Assembly (NCBI RefSeq): GCF_002099425.1
Contig: NW_018343991.1
Location: 14,203,001-14,267,000, forward strand
Direction of reading: 5' to 3'
DNA length: 64,000 nt
DNA from: Phascolarctos cinereus
Taxonomy: Eukaryota; Chordata; Mammalia; Diprotodontia; Phascolarctidae
Shown: in pieces, positions 23,526 through 36,312 of the stretch
Layout: each line of letters starts with the position of its first letter
Position numbering within the stretch: position 1 is the first letter of the stretch
Made by a program: the position numbers and the translations under genes
Notes under the pieces: generated by a model
Database searches by the model: none
The model's input: the letters and a program-made list of their open reading frames with translations, nothing else
Told to the model about the DNA's origin: nothing

Positions 23526-24264
23526 CAGCTGCTTCCAAGGGATAGAAGGGATATAATTGCTTGAGCCAAGTCTCCCATTATGACTACAGATGTGTATATT
23601 GTTTCTCCTTTTAGGATGTAAGCTACCTGAGAGCTATTTCTCTTTTGTCTTGGGTCCCCAGAAGCTAGCTTAAGTTGGCACTTAATAAAATGCTTGTTGA
23701 TTGCTTGAATGATTGCTTTACTCTCCATTGTCCACTATGAACAAATCCACATTAATCTCAGAGAGAGGCCAGCTCTTCCTCCCTTCCAGATCGTCTCTGA
23801 CATTCCAATAACCTACTGACGGAGATGAAAAGAGCTTTTTACAAAGCAGTGTGTAAACCCCCAAGACAGAGAGGCCTCTTTCTAATCAGGCTTGCTTTCT
23901 TTCTTTTCTCTTCTCCTTCTCTCCCTCACCCCTTATTCCCACTACATTTAGACTAATTCTAATTGAATCAGTTGCCTCTAGGTTCTGAAAATTTGCAACA
24001 CAAATGTGAAATTTGTATCTCTGAGGCTAAATGCCATCCACCCTTGGGGACACTTAAAAATATATTATTCCCTGGAGTTCTTTCTTTCAGCAGTTTCAAG
24101 CCAATAGGGATGTCTTTTTACTTAGGCCAGAGAGCCAGCTAATTAGAGCTGTATATCCTTAGGCACAGGAGGAAAACTGAATGTCTCCCCATTACTAATG
24201 AAGGATGTTCCCTACCCCCACTTCCCACTGCTACTATTCTAGTTCAGGCCTTCATTACCATCCA

Positions 24265-24500
24265 TTTAATAAGAGCTAACATTTATTTAGGCCTTAAGGT
24301 TTGCCAAGGGCTTTATATACATTAACTCATTTGATCTGGACAATAATACTGAGTCAAGTACTACAGGTGTTATGGGAAAACTGAGGCTCTGAGAGGTTAA
24401 ATGACTTCCCTGGACCCCCACTTTAGTATAAGTGTCATACATGCGATCCAAACCCCGGTTCGTAATGACACCAAGCCCTAAGCATGTTCTTTCTGCTACA
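24265..24500 (-). repeat. MIR/THER1 SINE
   Basis: Antisense copy: 'aagagctaacatttatttag' to 'gaggctctgagaggttaaat'. Confidence 0.75.
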
Positions 24501-24534
24501 ACACAGGGCCTCATTATAGTAACAGACACCTAAA

Positions 24535-25065
24535 AAGTTCCCCCCTCTTCCACTTCACCCTCCCTCCAATCCTTCCTTTCAATACACATAAATCCAATCA
24601 TATTGCTCCTTGACTCCAAACCCTATAAATGTCTCCCTATTATCTACCACGTAAAATCCTAATTCCTGTGACTGCCATTCAAGGTTGTTCACCATCTGCC
24701 CTCTCCCACCTTATCTCATGCCCTCCATGTACTCTGTGTTCTGGTTATATTGGACTACTTAGGCCGTCCTTACTACTTGCCCCCATGCTTTCTCACTTTT
24801 GTGTCTTTTCTGAAATTATTCCCTGTGCCTGAATTGCTCTCGCCTTCTGCCTTTGCTTGTTCAAAGTCTAACACAGATGTCCTTTTCTCTAGAAAGCCTT
24901 TGTCTGACCCCCTGAGATCAGAAGGACCTTTGATAGATAAGTAATGACCTGTCCCAACCCTCCCAACCCCAGGAGCTCACCTAAGGCTCTGTTTTCACCT
25001 CCCTTATATGCCACCTGTTCAGATGGCACAGTACTAGGATTACTGCAAGTTTTGGTCCCTGTCTA
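24535..25065 (+). repeat. L2 fragment
   Basis: Sense L2: 'aatccaatcatattgctcct', 'tccatgtactctgtgttctg' and 'ctagaaagcctttgtctgac'. Confidence 0.7.
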
Positions 25066-25261
25066 TCATCCGAAGAAGCATCATGGCAAGGGGACTAGTG
25101 TCAAATGGCCTATGTCTGAATCCCACCACTTTTGTGAACAGGTCACTTAACTTTTCTGAGCTTCAGTTTCCTTCATAGTACACCTAGAATAATCCTCTTG
25201 CTCTACCTTCATACAAGTATGAGGATAGAATGAAATGAAGTCTGTGAAAGTGGTTCCAAAA

Positions 25262-25445
25262 CCAGTTCACATCAATAAACACTTAGTAAGTATCTATCTA
25301 CAAGGTACTTAGGATGCAGGACACTGCCCTCAGGACTGGAGATACAAAAATAAACAATAGCAGTGCCTCTGCCCTCAACAAGTTTATAATCTATTCCAGG
25401 GAATTCAACATATATACAAATTAGCCTGACAGCTAAGAAAGGATG
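25262..25445 (-). repeat. L2 3' fragment
   Basis: Antisense: 'atcaataaacacttagtaag', then 'ctctgccctcaacaagttta'. Confidence 0.7.
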
Positions 25446-26238
25446 AAGGAGAGATTAGGCACAATAACTGGGCTTACACAATGCATTGTAATTATCCTGG
25501 GTCCTACCTGTTGTTATGGATCAAATGAGAAGTTTGAATTTGTTGATTTCTAATCTCCTCAAAAATAGCTTACGTTTATATATCTCTTTAAGTTGTTGTG
25601 GGGGAAATGTGAAATATTTTCACCCATAACAACTCCAGGATGTAGGATATATAATTATTATGATCCCCATTTTATTTATCCTATTTGTTCATGCATTCAC
25701 TTCTTTATTCATCCATGCATTAATCTATCTATCATGTATATATGTATCATGTGCATATGTATCTATTTCTTTATTGGCCTGGATCTATGATTTGATCCAC
25801 ATGGGGATTTCTCTGTAAAGAAACTTCCTCTACCTATAACTATCCAGCAACAAATTCTTAGAGAATTGCCTGGGGTCACTGAGAAGCAAAAGATGCCATG
25901 GTCAGTAAGGAACAGAAGTCTTGATTGAGGATGACCTTCTAACCACAATACCACACTGTCTTCTTATTTTACCTATGGAGAAACTGAGGCTCTGAGAGGT
26001 TAAATCACATGGCTAGTAATTGTCTGAGGCAGGGTTTGACCTGACTCCTGGTCTAGCAATCCATCCATTATGTCCCTCAATTATCTCAAGGCAAATGCTC
26101 TTTAAATATAGCTCGGATGTTTATCAGACTTTCTAACTCCAACTTTAATCATCTAATACACAGGAAGCCTTATAACCTACATTTCTCTAACCAAATCAGA
26201 CTTTCTAGTCCAATTATACTATCTAACCCATATATATG

Positions 26239-26244
<6 letters not shown>

Positions 26245-26283
<39 letters not shown>

Positions 26284-26290
26284 TGTGTGT
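26245..26290. repeat. (TG)n microsatellite
   Basis: Long TG run with one slip (GGTG), preceded by TA-rich repeats. Confidence 0.95.
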
Positions 26291-26459
26291 ATTTGGGTAA
26301 CTGCTCAGTACCAGCTAAGTATATGACTTACTTTTGTCAAACAAGCCTTTTTATTCAAATCTATATATTTCACCAGGATCATTTCTTATCTTATTTTTAT
26401 TTATTTATTGTATTATCTTAGTCGGTTAGTGAAATGTAAAAAAATATATATATATAGCA

Positions 26460-27360
26460 AGGCTCCCAAGTCTTTGCATTTTTTCTTTGATTACAAAAAC
26501 ATTCCAGATGTTTGGCTTCCTTGACCACAGAAGGCTCATGCTTATGAAGTTCTGGCTCAGGAATTAAACTGTATGTACAGCAGGTGCAAATCATAGTCGG
26601 TAGTTTTAGATTTATAGTTTATAGATTTAGAGATAGGAGGTGCCTTAAAAGTTGTTTAGTCCATGGGAAACAGAAAAATCTTGTTACTCGGGTAGCAGAG
26701 AAGCTAGTTGGATTTTAATACTTATTGGATCTGTGATTTCAGGGATGTGGGCAAATTCTGTTGCAAACTAGATCAGAGATAAGAAACCCTTCCACACTTT
26801 AATAGACATTTCATTTTTATAGCTGAAAAAAAATCAATATCCTATAACCAACTTAATGGAGATAAGCTTCTCCAAACAGACTGGTCCTTGAATGACAGCA
26901 ATATAGTTCACGGCTGGCCAAATCGGAAGCCTTTCCAGCTGCAAACACTTGGAAGTTTACCTTCCCTTGATTGGCGTAGCCTTTGAGAACCCCCAGATAC
27001 TTCCATGCAAGGATGAGTCCTTAGGAGCAGGACCTCAGTTCTTCAGCAAGAAAGACAGGAAAAACATTTCCCCACCAAGAAAAGAAGAATTTCCTTTTAA
27101 CCTTGCCTTGTCTATGCTGAAAATTTGAAAAAAAGAAATTTAAATATTGTAAAGGCTATTTCTACCTCAAATAAATAAATGCTTGCTGAATCTTGGAATA
27201 CAAATATGACATTTACTACTTCCTATTATTTGTACTCCAGTAGCTGTTACAATTATTGTTGTAATGATATTACTCAAACTAGAAAGAATATACTTGTAAT
27301 AAAAATGATAATAATAAGAGCTTTTTGCACTGTTTACCACCTTAAAGAGAGAGTAGATGA
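26460..27360. other. No recognised gene
   Basis: Mostly unique-looking AT-rich sequence upstream of the promoter candidate. I see no exon with plausible splice signals and no clear repeat here. Confidence 0.5.
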
Positions 27361-27455
27361 ATTAAGTAAGAGATTTTAAATTGTGGGAAGAGAGGGTGGG
27401 AAGACATCACCTTCCAATGTTCCAGTGTGTAAATGGGATGCTAAAAACAGTCCTT

Positions 27456-27648
27456 TGACGGACTTGAGGGTAATTGATTCTCTGACGCTGAAAATGCTCT
27501 ATAGAGAATGTGGGTATAAAAGCTTCCAGGGCTCTGGGCAGCAGTTGGAACACACCATTATCAGGAAGGTGTTGCAAACAGACAGCCGCATATTTCTGCC
27601 CCTGTCTCCTGTCATTAGGCTCTGGGTGTTGACCTGCTAAAGAAAAAA
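27456..27648 (+). promoter_or_regulatory. GHRH: Candidate GHRH promoter and non-coding first exon
   Basis: In a stretch free of recognisable repeats there is a TATAAAAG box at 27,515-27,522. A start site is expected around 27,541-27,550. Just upstream lie a homeodomain core TAATTGATT (27,471-27,479) and two TGACG cyclic-AMP half sites (27,456-27,460 and 27,483-27,487). From the expected start, about 100 bases lead to a good donor, AAA|GTGAGA, with the exon ending at 27,648. GHRH in other mammals has a non-coding first exon, and the acceptor at 34,806 needs a partner upstream. The homeodomain factor Gsh-1/Gsx1 is reported to regulate GHRH. Assignment to GHRH is inference from strand, order and the lack of another gene between. 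Confidence 0.4.
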
Positions 27649-28262
27649 GTGAGACCTGTGCGGAAGAAGGGAGCGGGGACAAAGGGACACTGGTGGTGTC
27701 AAGGAACAGCAAGAAAGAGAAGTTGCCATTTTCAAAAACTCAAAACATCTGAAATCTCAAAGGCAACCTACCATCCTCTTTACAAAGGGACTGGTGAGTA
27801 CAACCATGGCTCTGACTAGGTAAAAATAATTCTCTTTTTGGGCTTTTGCACATGCTGCCAAAAGAACTTGAAGACATTTTGAATCTAGGGCAATGTCAAC
27901 AAATCCCAAGTGGGTCAGACTGCCCCAGCTGTAATGGCATTTCAAATGGCCCCATAAAGAAACTGGAAACTTACTTCCTTTGCCCCAGTGGTACGATGAC
28001 AGATTCCATAGTCTTAGAGTTGGAAGGGACCTTAGAGATCATGTAGTCTAGGCCAATCCCCTCATTTTCCAGCTAAGGTTTAACCAGAGAACTTAAATTT
28101 TTTGTCCTGAGTCACTCAGGTCCTTTGACTCCAAATGACTCTGTTCTTTCCACCATCATGCTGCCTTCTAATTCCTGCTTTTTAGGACTGACTGTAAATT
28201 TGTTAGGTTTTCCCAAAGATCGGATTCTTCTTCTAAAAAGTGCCATTAAAATAACACAGGGA

Positions 28263-28480
28263 AGAGAGGCAGCATAGTATGGTGATTAAGAGCCAACCTT
28301 GGAACTCAGAAGACCTAGATTGACCTCCTGACTATACAATCCAGAGCAAATCACTTAGCATCCCCGGTCCTACCCTACAACTCTCCCAGCTTGAGTTGCA
28401 GAGCAGGTTACTATTTCTATTAATAGGGGGAGTGTTCTCTCTAGGAGTTCCACATACTACTGAAATCAGTCTGTTTAAAA
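28263..28480 (+). repeat. MIR/THER1 SINE
   Basis: Sense copy: 'gcagcatagtatggtgatta' to 'aaatcacttagcatccc'. It lies inside the presumed first intron of GHRH. Confidence 0.7.
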
Positions 28481-28794
28481 ACTGAACAAACAACAACAGA
28501 AGAGCTAAGGGGCTTTGTAAATCAATAGCCTTTACTCATCTGTCCAACATCAATTTCCCTTAATTACCTAGAAACTGAACTCCTCTTATATGGCTATTTC
28601 CTCATTAATAATTTTAACTGCTTTCTATTTTGAATGCTAATGTTAATTTTATAAGTCTAATCAGGATGTACATGTTTGCAGGGCCTTTCAAGTACAAACC
28701 AGCACACATAGACAGTATCAGTCTGTTTCTTCATCTATAAAATGGGGGCAGTGATATTTGGGATCATAGATTTAGAACTGAGAGTTCAGAGGAT

Positions 28795-28935
28795 ATCTAG
28801 TCAATAGCTCTCACTTTACAATTGAGGAAACTGAGACCCAGAGAGGTTATGTGACCTGCCCAATGCCATACAAGTAGTAAACGTCAGATTTGAACCTGGG
28901 TCCTCTGACTCTACTAGGCTACTGTGAGAGAAGCA
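28795..28935 (-). repeat. MIR/THER1 SINE
   Basis: Antisense: 'attgaggaaactgagaccca', then 'gatttgaacctgggtcctct'. Confidence 0.75.
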
Positions 28936-28979
28936 TTTAATAAACCTTAAAGTGCTACAGAAATGGGAGTTAGTAGAGT

Positions 28980-30590
28980 ACTATTCATTGTCCCCACTCC
29001 TAATATAAGATTTCTCAGGTGTTCCAAAGCAGTGCTTTGTGGGTCTCATTCTCTGGGAATGTGTTCTGACAGCTTGTCTTCTTCAGGAGACCCTTTCTGA
29101 TGAAAACCATCATCTGAGGAATTCTCTCTGGGTTAGTGGGACACTGAGACCATTTGTGTTAGACTGCTGATCATTGTAAAGTAAGGCTCCACTTACACAG
29201 AATTCAAAAGATTCAGAAGCTTAAATAACCAGAATTGTTGAAGAAACACTAAACAAGGAAAATTGATGGTATTCATGATGAAGAGTTAAAAGTCCTGCAA
29301 GTTCTTTCAGAATCTTTAAAGAAAGATTAAATTATGTTTAATCTAATTTTAGTCTCATAAAAAATTTATTGAATTCTCAAAAACTCTTGTATAAAATGTG
29401 TTATGCACACAATAAGTGCTTAATCAATGTTGGCTGAATTGAACTACACACTTGCAGTCTTAATCATTTATTATTCTCAAAACCCTGGATCTCATACTAT
29501 CTCATTCTGAAAGACTCCAGTGAAAGACTCCTAATGGAATATATTCATCAACACTGTATGTGGAGTTTTCATCCAAGGTCTTAGCTTCTGATGGTCCAAG
29601 GCAGAGAAGAGAATCTAGCATCATTTATGATAACTCAGTTAACCAGAATATTCAATTAACCAAAGCATCCCAGCCCCTGACTATCCTTGGAAAATAAGAG
29701 TTTACTGTTTCTAAATGTACTTCTCCAGCTTTTCTAGTTCCTAGGATACAAGAGGAAATGCCTCATTTGAGAGTCAGGGGTTCTAAAGATTGTTAAGAAT
29801 AGGGAAATTCTATTCAGAGTATGACCCTCTCCTCTGAAAAAAAGATAAGCATCATATTCCCAATACAAGATACTTCAGATGGCTGAATCTCTCTTATCTT
29901 CTAATAGCTCCAAGATGGCACCTCTTTTAGGTTCTGATATCACTTTTACTACTGTATAGTTTCTGCCTCCAGAACAAGGAGGACAATACGGGAGGCTTTG
30001 CACAAGCATAGTTGCCACAGCATCTAATCCGAGTCGAGGTGGGCTGGAGCAGTACCAGATGTCAGGAAATTGGGCTGTAGTGAGGGACTGGGGAACTTTG
30101 AAACCGGGAATTTTGAATCCTCAGAATCCAGGAGATTTCCTATATAATTCTTCCAGGACTGAAGAGGCATGCTTTGACAAATGAAATTAAAGGTAGAAGA
30201 GCCCAGTATTTCCTGGCAATACCCTGGATGAGTTAATTCCCATTGTCCTCTGGCAAAATCGAAGTATTTGAAAGCCATAGAAGATTTCTCTTCTTAAAAA
30301 CCCACCGGATTCTTTTAACATAGAATGTCTCAATAAGTACAACACAAGTCTGATGCACTCTGGCTCACTCTCCACCTCCCCATACCTTCTTTTTGATGTG
30401 ATCTTTTTTGGTTATGCATGTGTTAGAGGCAGGAAGTATCTGTCCTTGGCATGGGGTACGAGATAAGTACAGGCAGAACAAAGAGAAGTTTTGTTTTGTT
30501 TTTATGACTAGAGGTTTTTCAGTTAATAATGGGCTCCTGAAGAAGAGGTAATTCATAGGGCAGAAACCAGTTCATCAAATGACCATGCCT
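28980..30590. other. No recognised gene
   Basis: Presumed GHRH first-intron sequence. Apart from an L2-like tail near 29,405-29,440 ('cacacaataagtgcttaatc') I recognise nothing. Confidence 0.45.
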
Positions 30591-30594
30591 CAGG

Positions 30595-30930
30595 AAGCAG
30601 AGAAGGGACTGGGAGATACTAAATCTGTGTAGCCTTGAAAAAGACACTTTAATATTCTTTGCTTCAGTTTCTCAATCTGTAAGATATAGAACATTAGAGT
30701 AGGAGTCGGAAAACTTTTGTTCTAGTCCTGGCCTTGCCACTAACTAGCTGTGTGGCCTTAAATAAGGTCCTTCCTGCCTCTGAGCTCTGGTTTCCTTCTT
30801 TGTAAAATGAGGGGATTGAACTAGAAGATCTATAAAGTTTTGAGGTCCCTTCTAAGCTATGCTTCTATGATCCTTCCAGCTCTTCCATGCTGTGGTCTGC
30901 ATTCTAATGTTCTAGGTTAGAGTCTATGTT
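30595..30930 (+). repeat. MIR/THER1 SINE
   Basis: Sense copy with 'ccactaactagctgtgtggc' and 'aaaatgaggggattgaacta'. Confidence 0.75.
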
Positions 30931-31260
30931 CTAGGATTCCTTCCAACTCTGACATTCTATGTTTCAAACTCTCAGTGCTATTTTATGACTACAATATTTC
31001 CCTTACCCATGATTGTGCCATAGACAATAAGAGCACAAAATATGTGAAGCAGGCAGCCTAGCTAGCATTCTCTCTTCTCTCTGCACAGACTGCAATGCAA
31101 TATTCTGTTCTCAGGACATTATTGTAAAAAGGTTAAGAGTGTACACTTAATATCTGTTACCTTTACTCTAGGAAGTTCTTTTGTATATCTGTCACCCAGA
31201 AATCTAAGACTTTTTGAATCCATTACTATTTTCAGCCAGTACCAACTTTGGAGGTTTATA

Positions 31261-31414
31261 CATGGTATGTTCCAAAAGTCTTAGGGTAGTTTTAAGCTCT
31301 AAAAGCTTGCTCTTCTACTGCCTCATTCTGAAAGATTCTGGTGACTTTATGTCTTTACTTACACTTCAAAGCTACTGAAGCTTAATTCTGCACTAAGACT
31401 TTGGGGACACCCCA
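31261..31414. mobile_element. Mariner-type MITE
   Basis: 154-base element with terminal inverted repeats. The left end contains 'ttccaaaagtcttagggtag' and the right end, reversed, 'tccccaaagtcttagtgcag', both leading into 'ttaagct'. It is flanked by TA at 31,259-31,260 and 31,415-31,416. There is no coding capacity. A TA duplication is the Tc1/mariner signature. Confidence 0.75.
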
Positions 31415-31523
31415 TATTTGAGATTTCCTTTGTCCTTCAAGCTTCATGGGTGGGTGGGTAATAAGTTTTCCAAGCTTGAGGTTCTAAGTCTGTGTTTAAC
31501 CTCTAATACATTCCCTTCAGGAT

Positions 31524-31604
31524 TTTTCTTTTTTCTTTTTTTTTTGGTAAGGCAATCAGGGTTAAGTGACTTGCCCAGGGTCACATAGCTAGTAAGTGTC
31601 AAGC
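31524..31604 (-). repeat. Truncated marsupial CORE SINE
   Basis: T-run then 'gttaagtgacttgcccaggg'. The copy stops after 'agtaagtgtcaagc', so the head half is missing. Confidence 0.8.
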
Positions 31605-31734
31605 ATGGGATTTTTCAAAGTATAATCATGTCTCCAGCTACCCATCCACATCACCTAGTCTAATCTTTCCAGACTAAAGAGGTCTTAGCTTTTCACTTTA
31701 TCCTCATATAGCTATTCCTTCATCCTCTAGATCA

Positions 31735-32240
31735 CCGCAATGCAATTCAACAATCCTTTATTAAGCATTTATTAAGTACGAAGAGCTCTATGTTCAGTGC
31801 TTCGGAGAGATACAAAAGGAAATAATACCCAGTACTTACCCCCAGGTAGTTTATATTTTAGTAGCAGAGGTATCGTATAAATAGCAAAAATACAAAAGAA
31901 TCATAATAAATATAATAAAAAGCATAAACAGAGTTCTATGTGAAGTTGAAAATATTTCCAGTGGGGAATTAGGTAGGGTAAGATTCATGGAGAAGTTAAT
32001 ATTTCTGCTGTGTCTAGAAGAATTCAAAGATTTCAAAGGAGGAAGATTTCAAAAGGAAGATTTGGGTGGGGGAAGATATTTTAGTCATAGGAAATGGTGT
32101 CCTAAGCATAGTAATGGGAAAATGCACATGTGTGTGGGGGCGGGAGAATAGTCCAGTTTGGCAGGAGCTCCGAGTCCATTAGTGAGGAGGGCGATGAGAT
32201 ACGCTTCTAAAGGCAGGGGGAGAGAGCCAGGGGCTGACAC
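31735..32240 (-). repeat. L2 fragment
   Basis: Antisense L2 from 'cctttattaagcatttatta' through 'ttcatggagaagttaatatt'. Confidence 0.6.
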
Positions 32241-32899
32241 TCTGTTGACACTGGCCTATCCCCGTGAACTCATACAGAAAATCTCTAGTTTGCTTCCTCT
32301 CCAGAGGAAGGGAGACAAATTGGCCAAGGCCAGATAATTCCCCTGATGACTGTTGTTCCTCTAATTATAGGATGTGTTGTCTATGTTGTGGCATAGTAGT
32401 CACCCAGCAGGTACCCACATAGTGTCAATGGAACTACATTAAGGGTAATTATAGAATCTATTGAATCATTCTGCCAAGCTGGCTCCAAATAGCAGACTTC
32501 TAGAGAGAAGCTCCTCCCGCCTCCCTTTTCCACTTCCCCAGAGAAGATGGACATGAGAATACACCTCCTCTCTCAACGGAGCAGACGAGCTAGGACCAGT
32601 TTCACATGTGGTTGGATAAAATAGTTGCCTGTGACTTCAGGGGAACTTTAAAGATCACCCTTGTCTCCCCACATGCCTTACTCATTACTTGCTCATGTCT
32701 GAAATTCTACCATTTGAAAGTCATTCTTTTGTCTCTTTCAGAGTCCCCAGGGGGCGCCTGCACTTTAAGCATTAGCAACTGAATCTCCTGGAAGCAATTA
32801 GTTTGTCAGAGTTTTTCAGGATCATCATACCTTGCTGTGAGAGTAAATGTAACATGGGCAAGAAAGAGCAGACTGTGACCAGCATGGCCTCAGAGGATA

Positions 32900-33305
32900 G
32901 AATTAAGATTAATGGGTGTAAGTTATAGAGAGTTATTTATAATTATGCAGAGGAGTTCAAAATAAGGAAAAATGTTTTTCTATCAGTCAAGGCTATTGGA
33001 GTTGGATGCGCTGTGAGAAAATGAGTTCCCCATCAGTGGAGGTATTCAAGCAGCAGCTGGATGGCCCTTTCTCCTGCCTTCAGAACGAGTTGTCTGCTTT
33101 GTTTGTAAATGCAATCTCCTATCAGCATCCTTATCTTCCTTCCAGGCTTATCTCCTCTAGCCAGCCTCTTAGAACTCTGTCCCCAGTTTTCAGTGCTGAC
33201 ATCTCTATTCATATTTGTCCCTACCCTGTGGAATGTTAAATTCCTTAAGGGCAGAAACTTTCTTTTTCTTTGCATCCCCAATATCTAGCAAGGTCTTGTA
33301 CATTT
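32900..33305. repeat. CR1/L3 piece followed by L2 3' end
   Basis: 'agttccccatcagtggaggt' with 'attcaagcagcagctggatg' (to about 33,068) is typical CR1/L3 3' text. From 33,080, 'ccctgtggaatgttaaattc' and 'cttaagggcagaaactttct' is L2. Confidence 0.65.
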
Positions 33306-34214
33306 TTTACAGGAGGACCCTGAGATTTCATCAATGCAGGGAGCTCTCCATGAGGAACTTCCAATGCTTATGCAGATAGGCTTCTCTCTGAAACAGTCTT
33401 GGCTGGGGCACCACAGGGGTGGTGATTTGCCCGCACAACACAGCCACAGGGCCAGTGTGAGTCACAGGCAGGTTCTGAACCAGATCTTCCTGACCTTATA
33501 ACATCAGCTTCTATAACCATTATGCCATAGTGCCGTATATGTAGTAGGCACTTAATAGTAGATGTTTACTGAATTGAAATGTCAAGGATATTGTAGAGTA
33601 GATTCCTTTATTGTGGAGGAAGCTGGACTGGATACCCTTGGAAGTCTTTGCAGTTCCAAGGTTCTGTGATGGGGCTGAGGAACTTGAACGGGTGGGAGTC
33701 GGGGAGGGGAATGAAAAGCAGTGGAGAGAGCATCAAAGACAAACTTTATTCTGGGCTCTTACACTTTAATGTGAGAACCACATTCAGAGGAGAAAAACTG
33801 GTTTGTAGGGTAAGACAACTAGATATGGCCCCAGGCACCAAAATTAGAGGGTGCTATCCTCACCTGTAGTCTTCATCAGCTAAAAACAACAAAGCTTAGC
33901 ATATAGTTAGCAAGAATAATCATAGAATCAAACACTTGGAGGTGGAAGGAACCCCTTCATTTTACAGATGAGGAAACTGAGGCCCAGGGAAGTCAGTGGC
34001 AGAGGCAGGATTCTGCCCTGACCTTCTGACACTGACTCCAGTGCTCATACCGTACCCCATGGTCTTTGCTCAGCAATAGGACAATGAGAGGCAGAATTTT
34101 TGTTGCTCTAGAAACTAGGATCATTTATGTCCAGATCTTTTTATTTTCCAACTGATTATTCCTTCTACCTTCTTTCCCCTAAAGCTACAGGGTGAATGAA
34201 TTAAAAAAAAAATT

Positions 34215-34610
34215 CAGTAAGTGATTACTAAGGCATTTTACCAGGTTCTATAGATATAAATACAAAAGTGACACATCCCTGCCCTCAAAGATCTTGTATT
34301 CTAATAGAGGAGACAATACACATAGGAGAGTGGTAGCCACAGAAGAGTTTCGGTATGTGGAAATCACAGATGGCAAGATACCTAGATAGGCCCAGGACCC
34401 TCGATGGATGGCTGGATAGGGTGTAAAACATGGTTTTACAGAATCTCTCAGAAAGAGAGATTAGTTGGAGTGAGTTTGCATGCACTCATCCACAGGTAAG
34501 GTGTTAGTAGATTAACTCCTCCGGGGAGAGAGGATGCAGCCTCTGCAGGAATGATCAAGAGGGTAGCTATTCCAGGTACAGAGAAGGTAGAGAGCATCAG
34601 GGCAGACAGC
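34215..34610 (-). repeat. L2 fragment upstream of GHRH coding exon 1
   Basis: Antisense: 'ccctgccctcaaagatcttg', then 'aggtacagagaaggtagaga'. Confidence 0.55.
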
Positions 34611-34806
34611 AAGATGCCTGGGCAGCCCTATTTCTTGGTGAGTAGCAGGTTCGATGGACGAGGTCTCATAGACTGAGTTCCTCCAGGTCAGAGAACCTCA
34701 TCAGGTCCTTCCCTTAGACTCTAGATGGCACAGAACCCAAGTATTTAGAAAATATTTGTTGCTGCTGCTGCCTTGTGTCCAAACCACTGGATTGTTTTCT
34801 TCCCAG

Positions 34807-34907
34807 GTGCCTTCTGGAGTGTAAAGCATGCCAGCCAGGGTGGCTCTGCTTATGGTTCTTCACCTCCTCACCTGCTCCCGCTGCTCCCCACTCTACCCAA
34901 CGCTCAG
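34807..34907 (+). CDS. GHRH: GHRH coding exon 1: signal peptide (CDS from 34,828)
   Basis: The exon runs from the acceptor TTTTCTTCCCAG (ending 34,806) to the donor AG|GTAAGG. The start ATG is 34,828-34,830, the first ATG in this exon after 21 bases of leader. The 26 complete codons begin MPARVALLMVLHLLTCSRCS and continue PLYPTL. This is a cleavable secretory signal (hydrophobic residues about 5-15), close to human MPLWVFFFVILTLSNSSHCS. Signal peptidase probably cuts around Cys19/Ser20. The exon ends in phase 2 (AG|G, Arg27). GHRH is made in hypothalamic neurons and releases growth hormone through GHRHR on pituitary somatotrophs. Confidence 0.93.
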
Positions 34908-36159
34908 GTAAGGCCCATCCTTTCATCTCCTTCCCTGCCTCCCATTGCAAAGCCCCTTTTTTGCCTCAGCCTCTCAGAATCTCCCATAGCTGACTAAGAA
35001 GGCACTCAGGCCCAACTAGAAGAGACTGAAACTACTTGTGAACAAAAAACAAAACAGCTAGACTCGTCTGTATCTGAATGTGGTTCTCCCATCAAGGCAT
35101 AAGACACCTAGAATAAATTTTATCTCAGGTGCCTTTAACCAAGTTTTTTTCCTAGACTTTGAAATGTAAGACAAGGCAGGATCACAGAAAGAGGGCAAGA
35201 TTTGGCTCCAGAGGTAGAACAGATCTCAAAGGGCATCTAGTTCCACTCCTTCATTCTACAAAGGAGGCAGGTAGGGAAAGGCAAAGAGCTTTGACTCTGG
35301 CAGTAGAGGACTGGGGTTCAAAGCTCAGTTCCCAACTTCTTACTTGTGTGGCCTTGGGCAAATCATTTGACCTCTCTGGATCTCGGTTTGGAAAGGCTTA
35401 TAGATCTAGAACTGGATTTTACAAGTGAGGAAACTGAGGCCCAAAGAAATTAAGTGACTTGCCCAAGGTCACACAGGGAGCAAGACAGGATTTGAACCTA
35501 GGCTCAAAACTGAAATCATTACCTTTTCCCGTAAACCCTCCCCTTTTCGTAACTTTCTTATTTTTTTCATATAGCTTTAAAAGAAGGCTTATCTGCTAGC
35601 CTCCACAGAAACAACAAAAGGGAAGTTTTATTAGTACAACATGAAGAGTTAGATGAACAAGTCCAATTAAACCATAACAAGAGTTTCAAAACCAGTTACT
35701 CCAAACATCATGTTGAAATGTAGCATTCTTGGGCTCCATTCTGGCCTCAGATACGCTGCACTGAACATCCCAGGCTAGTTTATAAAATTTACCTTACACA
35801 AAGAGACAAATCTGGGCACTGCAACTCATTTTATAAGCTACCCAGTGATATGAACTACAAGAATATAAATCAGTCTAAAAACTTGTGATGGAAAAAAAAA
35901 TACTTCATGTAAAACTTACACACCACTCCCTTTGTTTTTAGTGATATAAAAATTTTATTTATTTTTATTTATTTTTAATTCTTATTTTCAAAATCAAATT
36001 CTCTCCCTCCTTTAGCCTGTCCTCTACCCATTGAGAAGGCAAGAAATATGATATCCATAATACATATGAAATCATGTAAAACATATTTCTGCATTAGCCA
36101 TATTGTGAAAGGGGGAAAAAAAACAAGAAAAAGAAATGAAGTGAAAGAAAATAGGCTTT

Positions 36160-36312
36160 GAGGCAGCTAAGTGGCGCAGTGGATAGAGCACTGGCCCTGA
36201 AGTCAGGAGGACCTGAGTTCAAATCCGGCCTCAGACCAAACACTTGATACTTACTAGCTGTGTGACCCTGGGCAAGTCACTTAACCCCAATTGCCTTAAA
36301 AAAAAAAAAAAA
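36160..36312 (+). repeat. Marsupial tRNA-CORE SINE inside L1, 15-base duplication
   Basis: Full copy with an A-tail. AAAGAAAATAGGCTT is present exactly at 36,144-36,158 and 36,310-36,324. The perfect target-site duplication marks a comparatively recent insertion. Confidence 0.95.

Noticed and set aside
26236-26421. Open stretches coding Cys-Val repeats
   Set aside because: Translation of a (TG)n microsatellite.
1-34800. MANBAL, the expected neighbour on the far side of GHRH
   Set aside because: I looked on the - strand for its short coding exons and for a CpG island and found neither. It probably lies left of the window.
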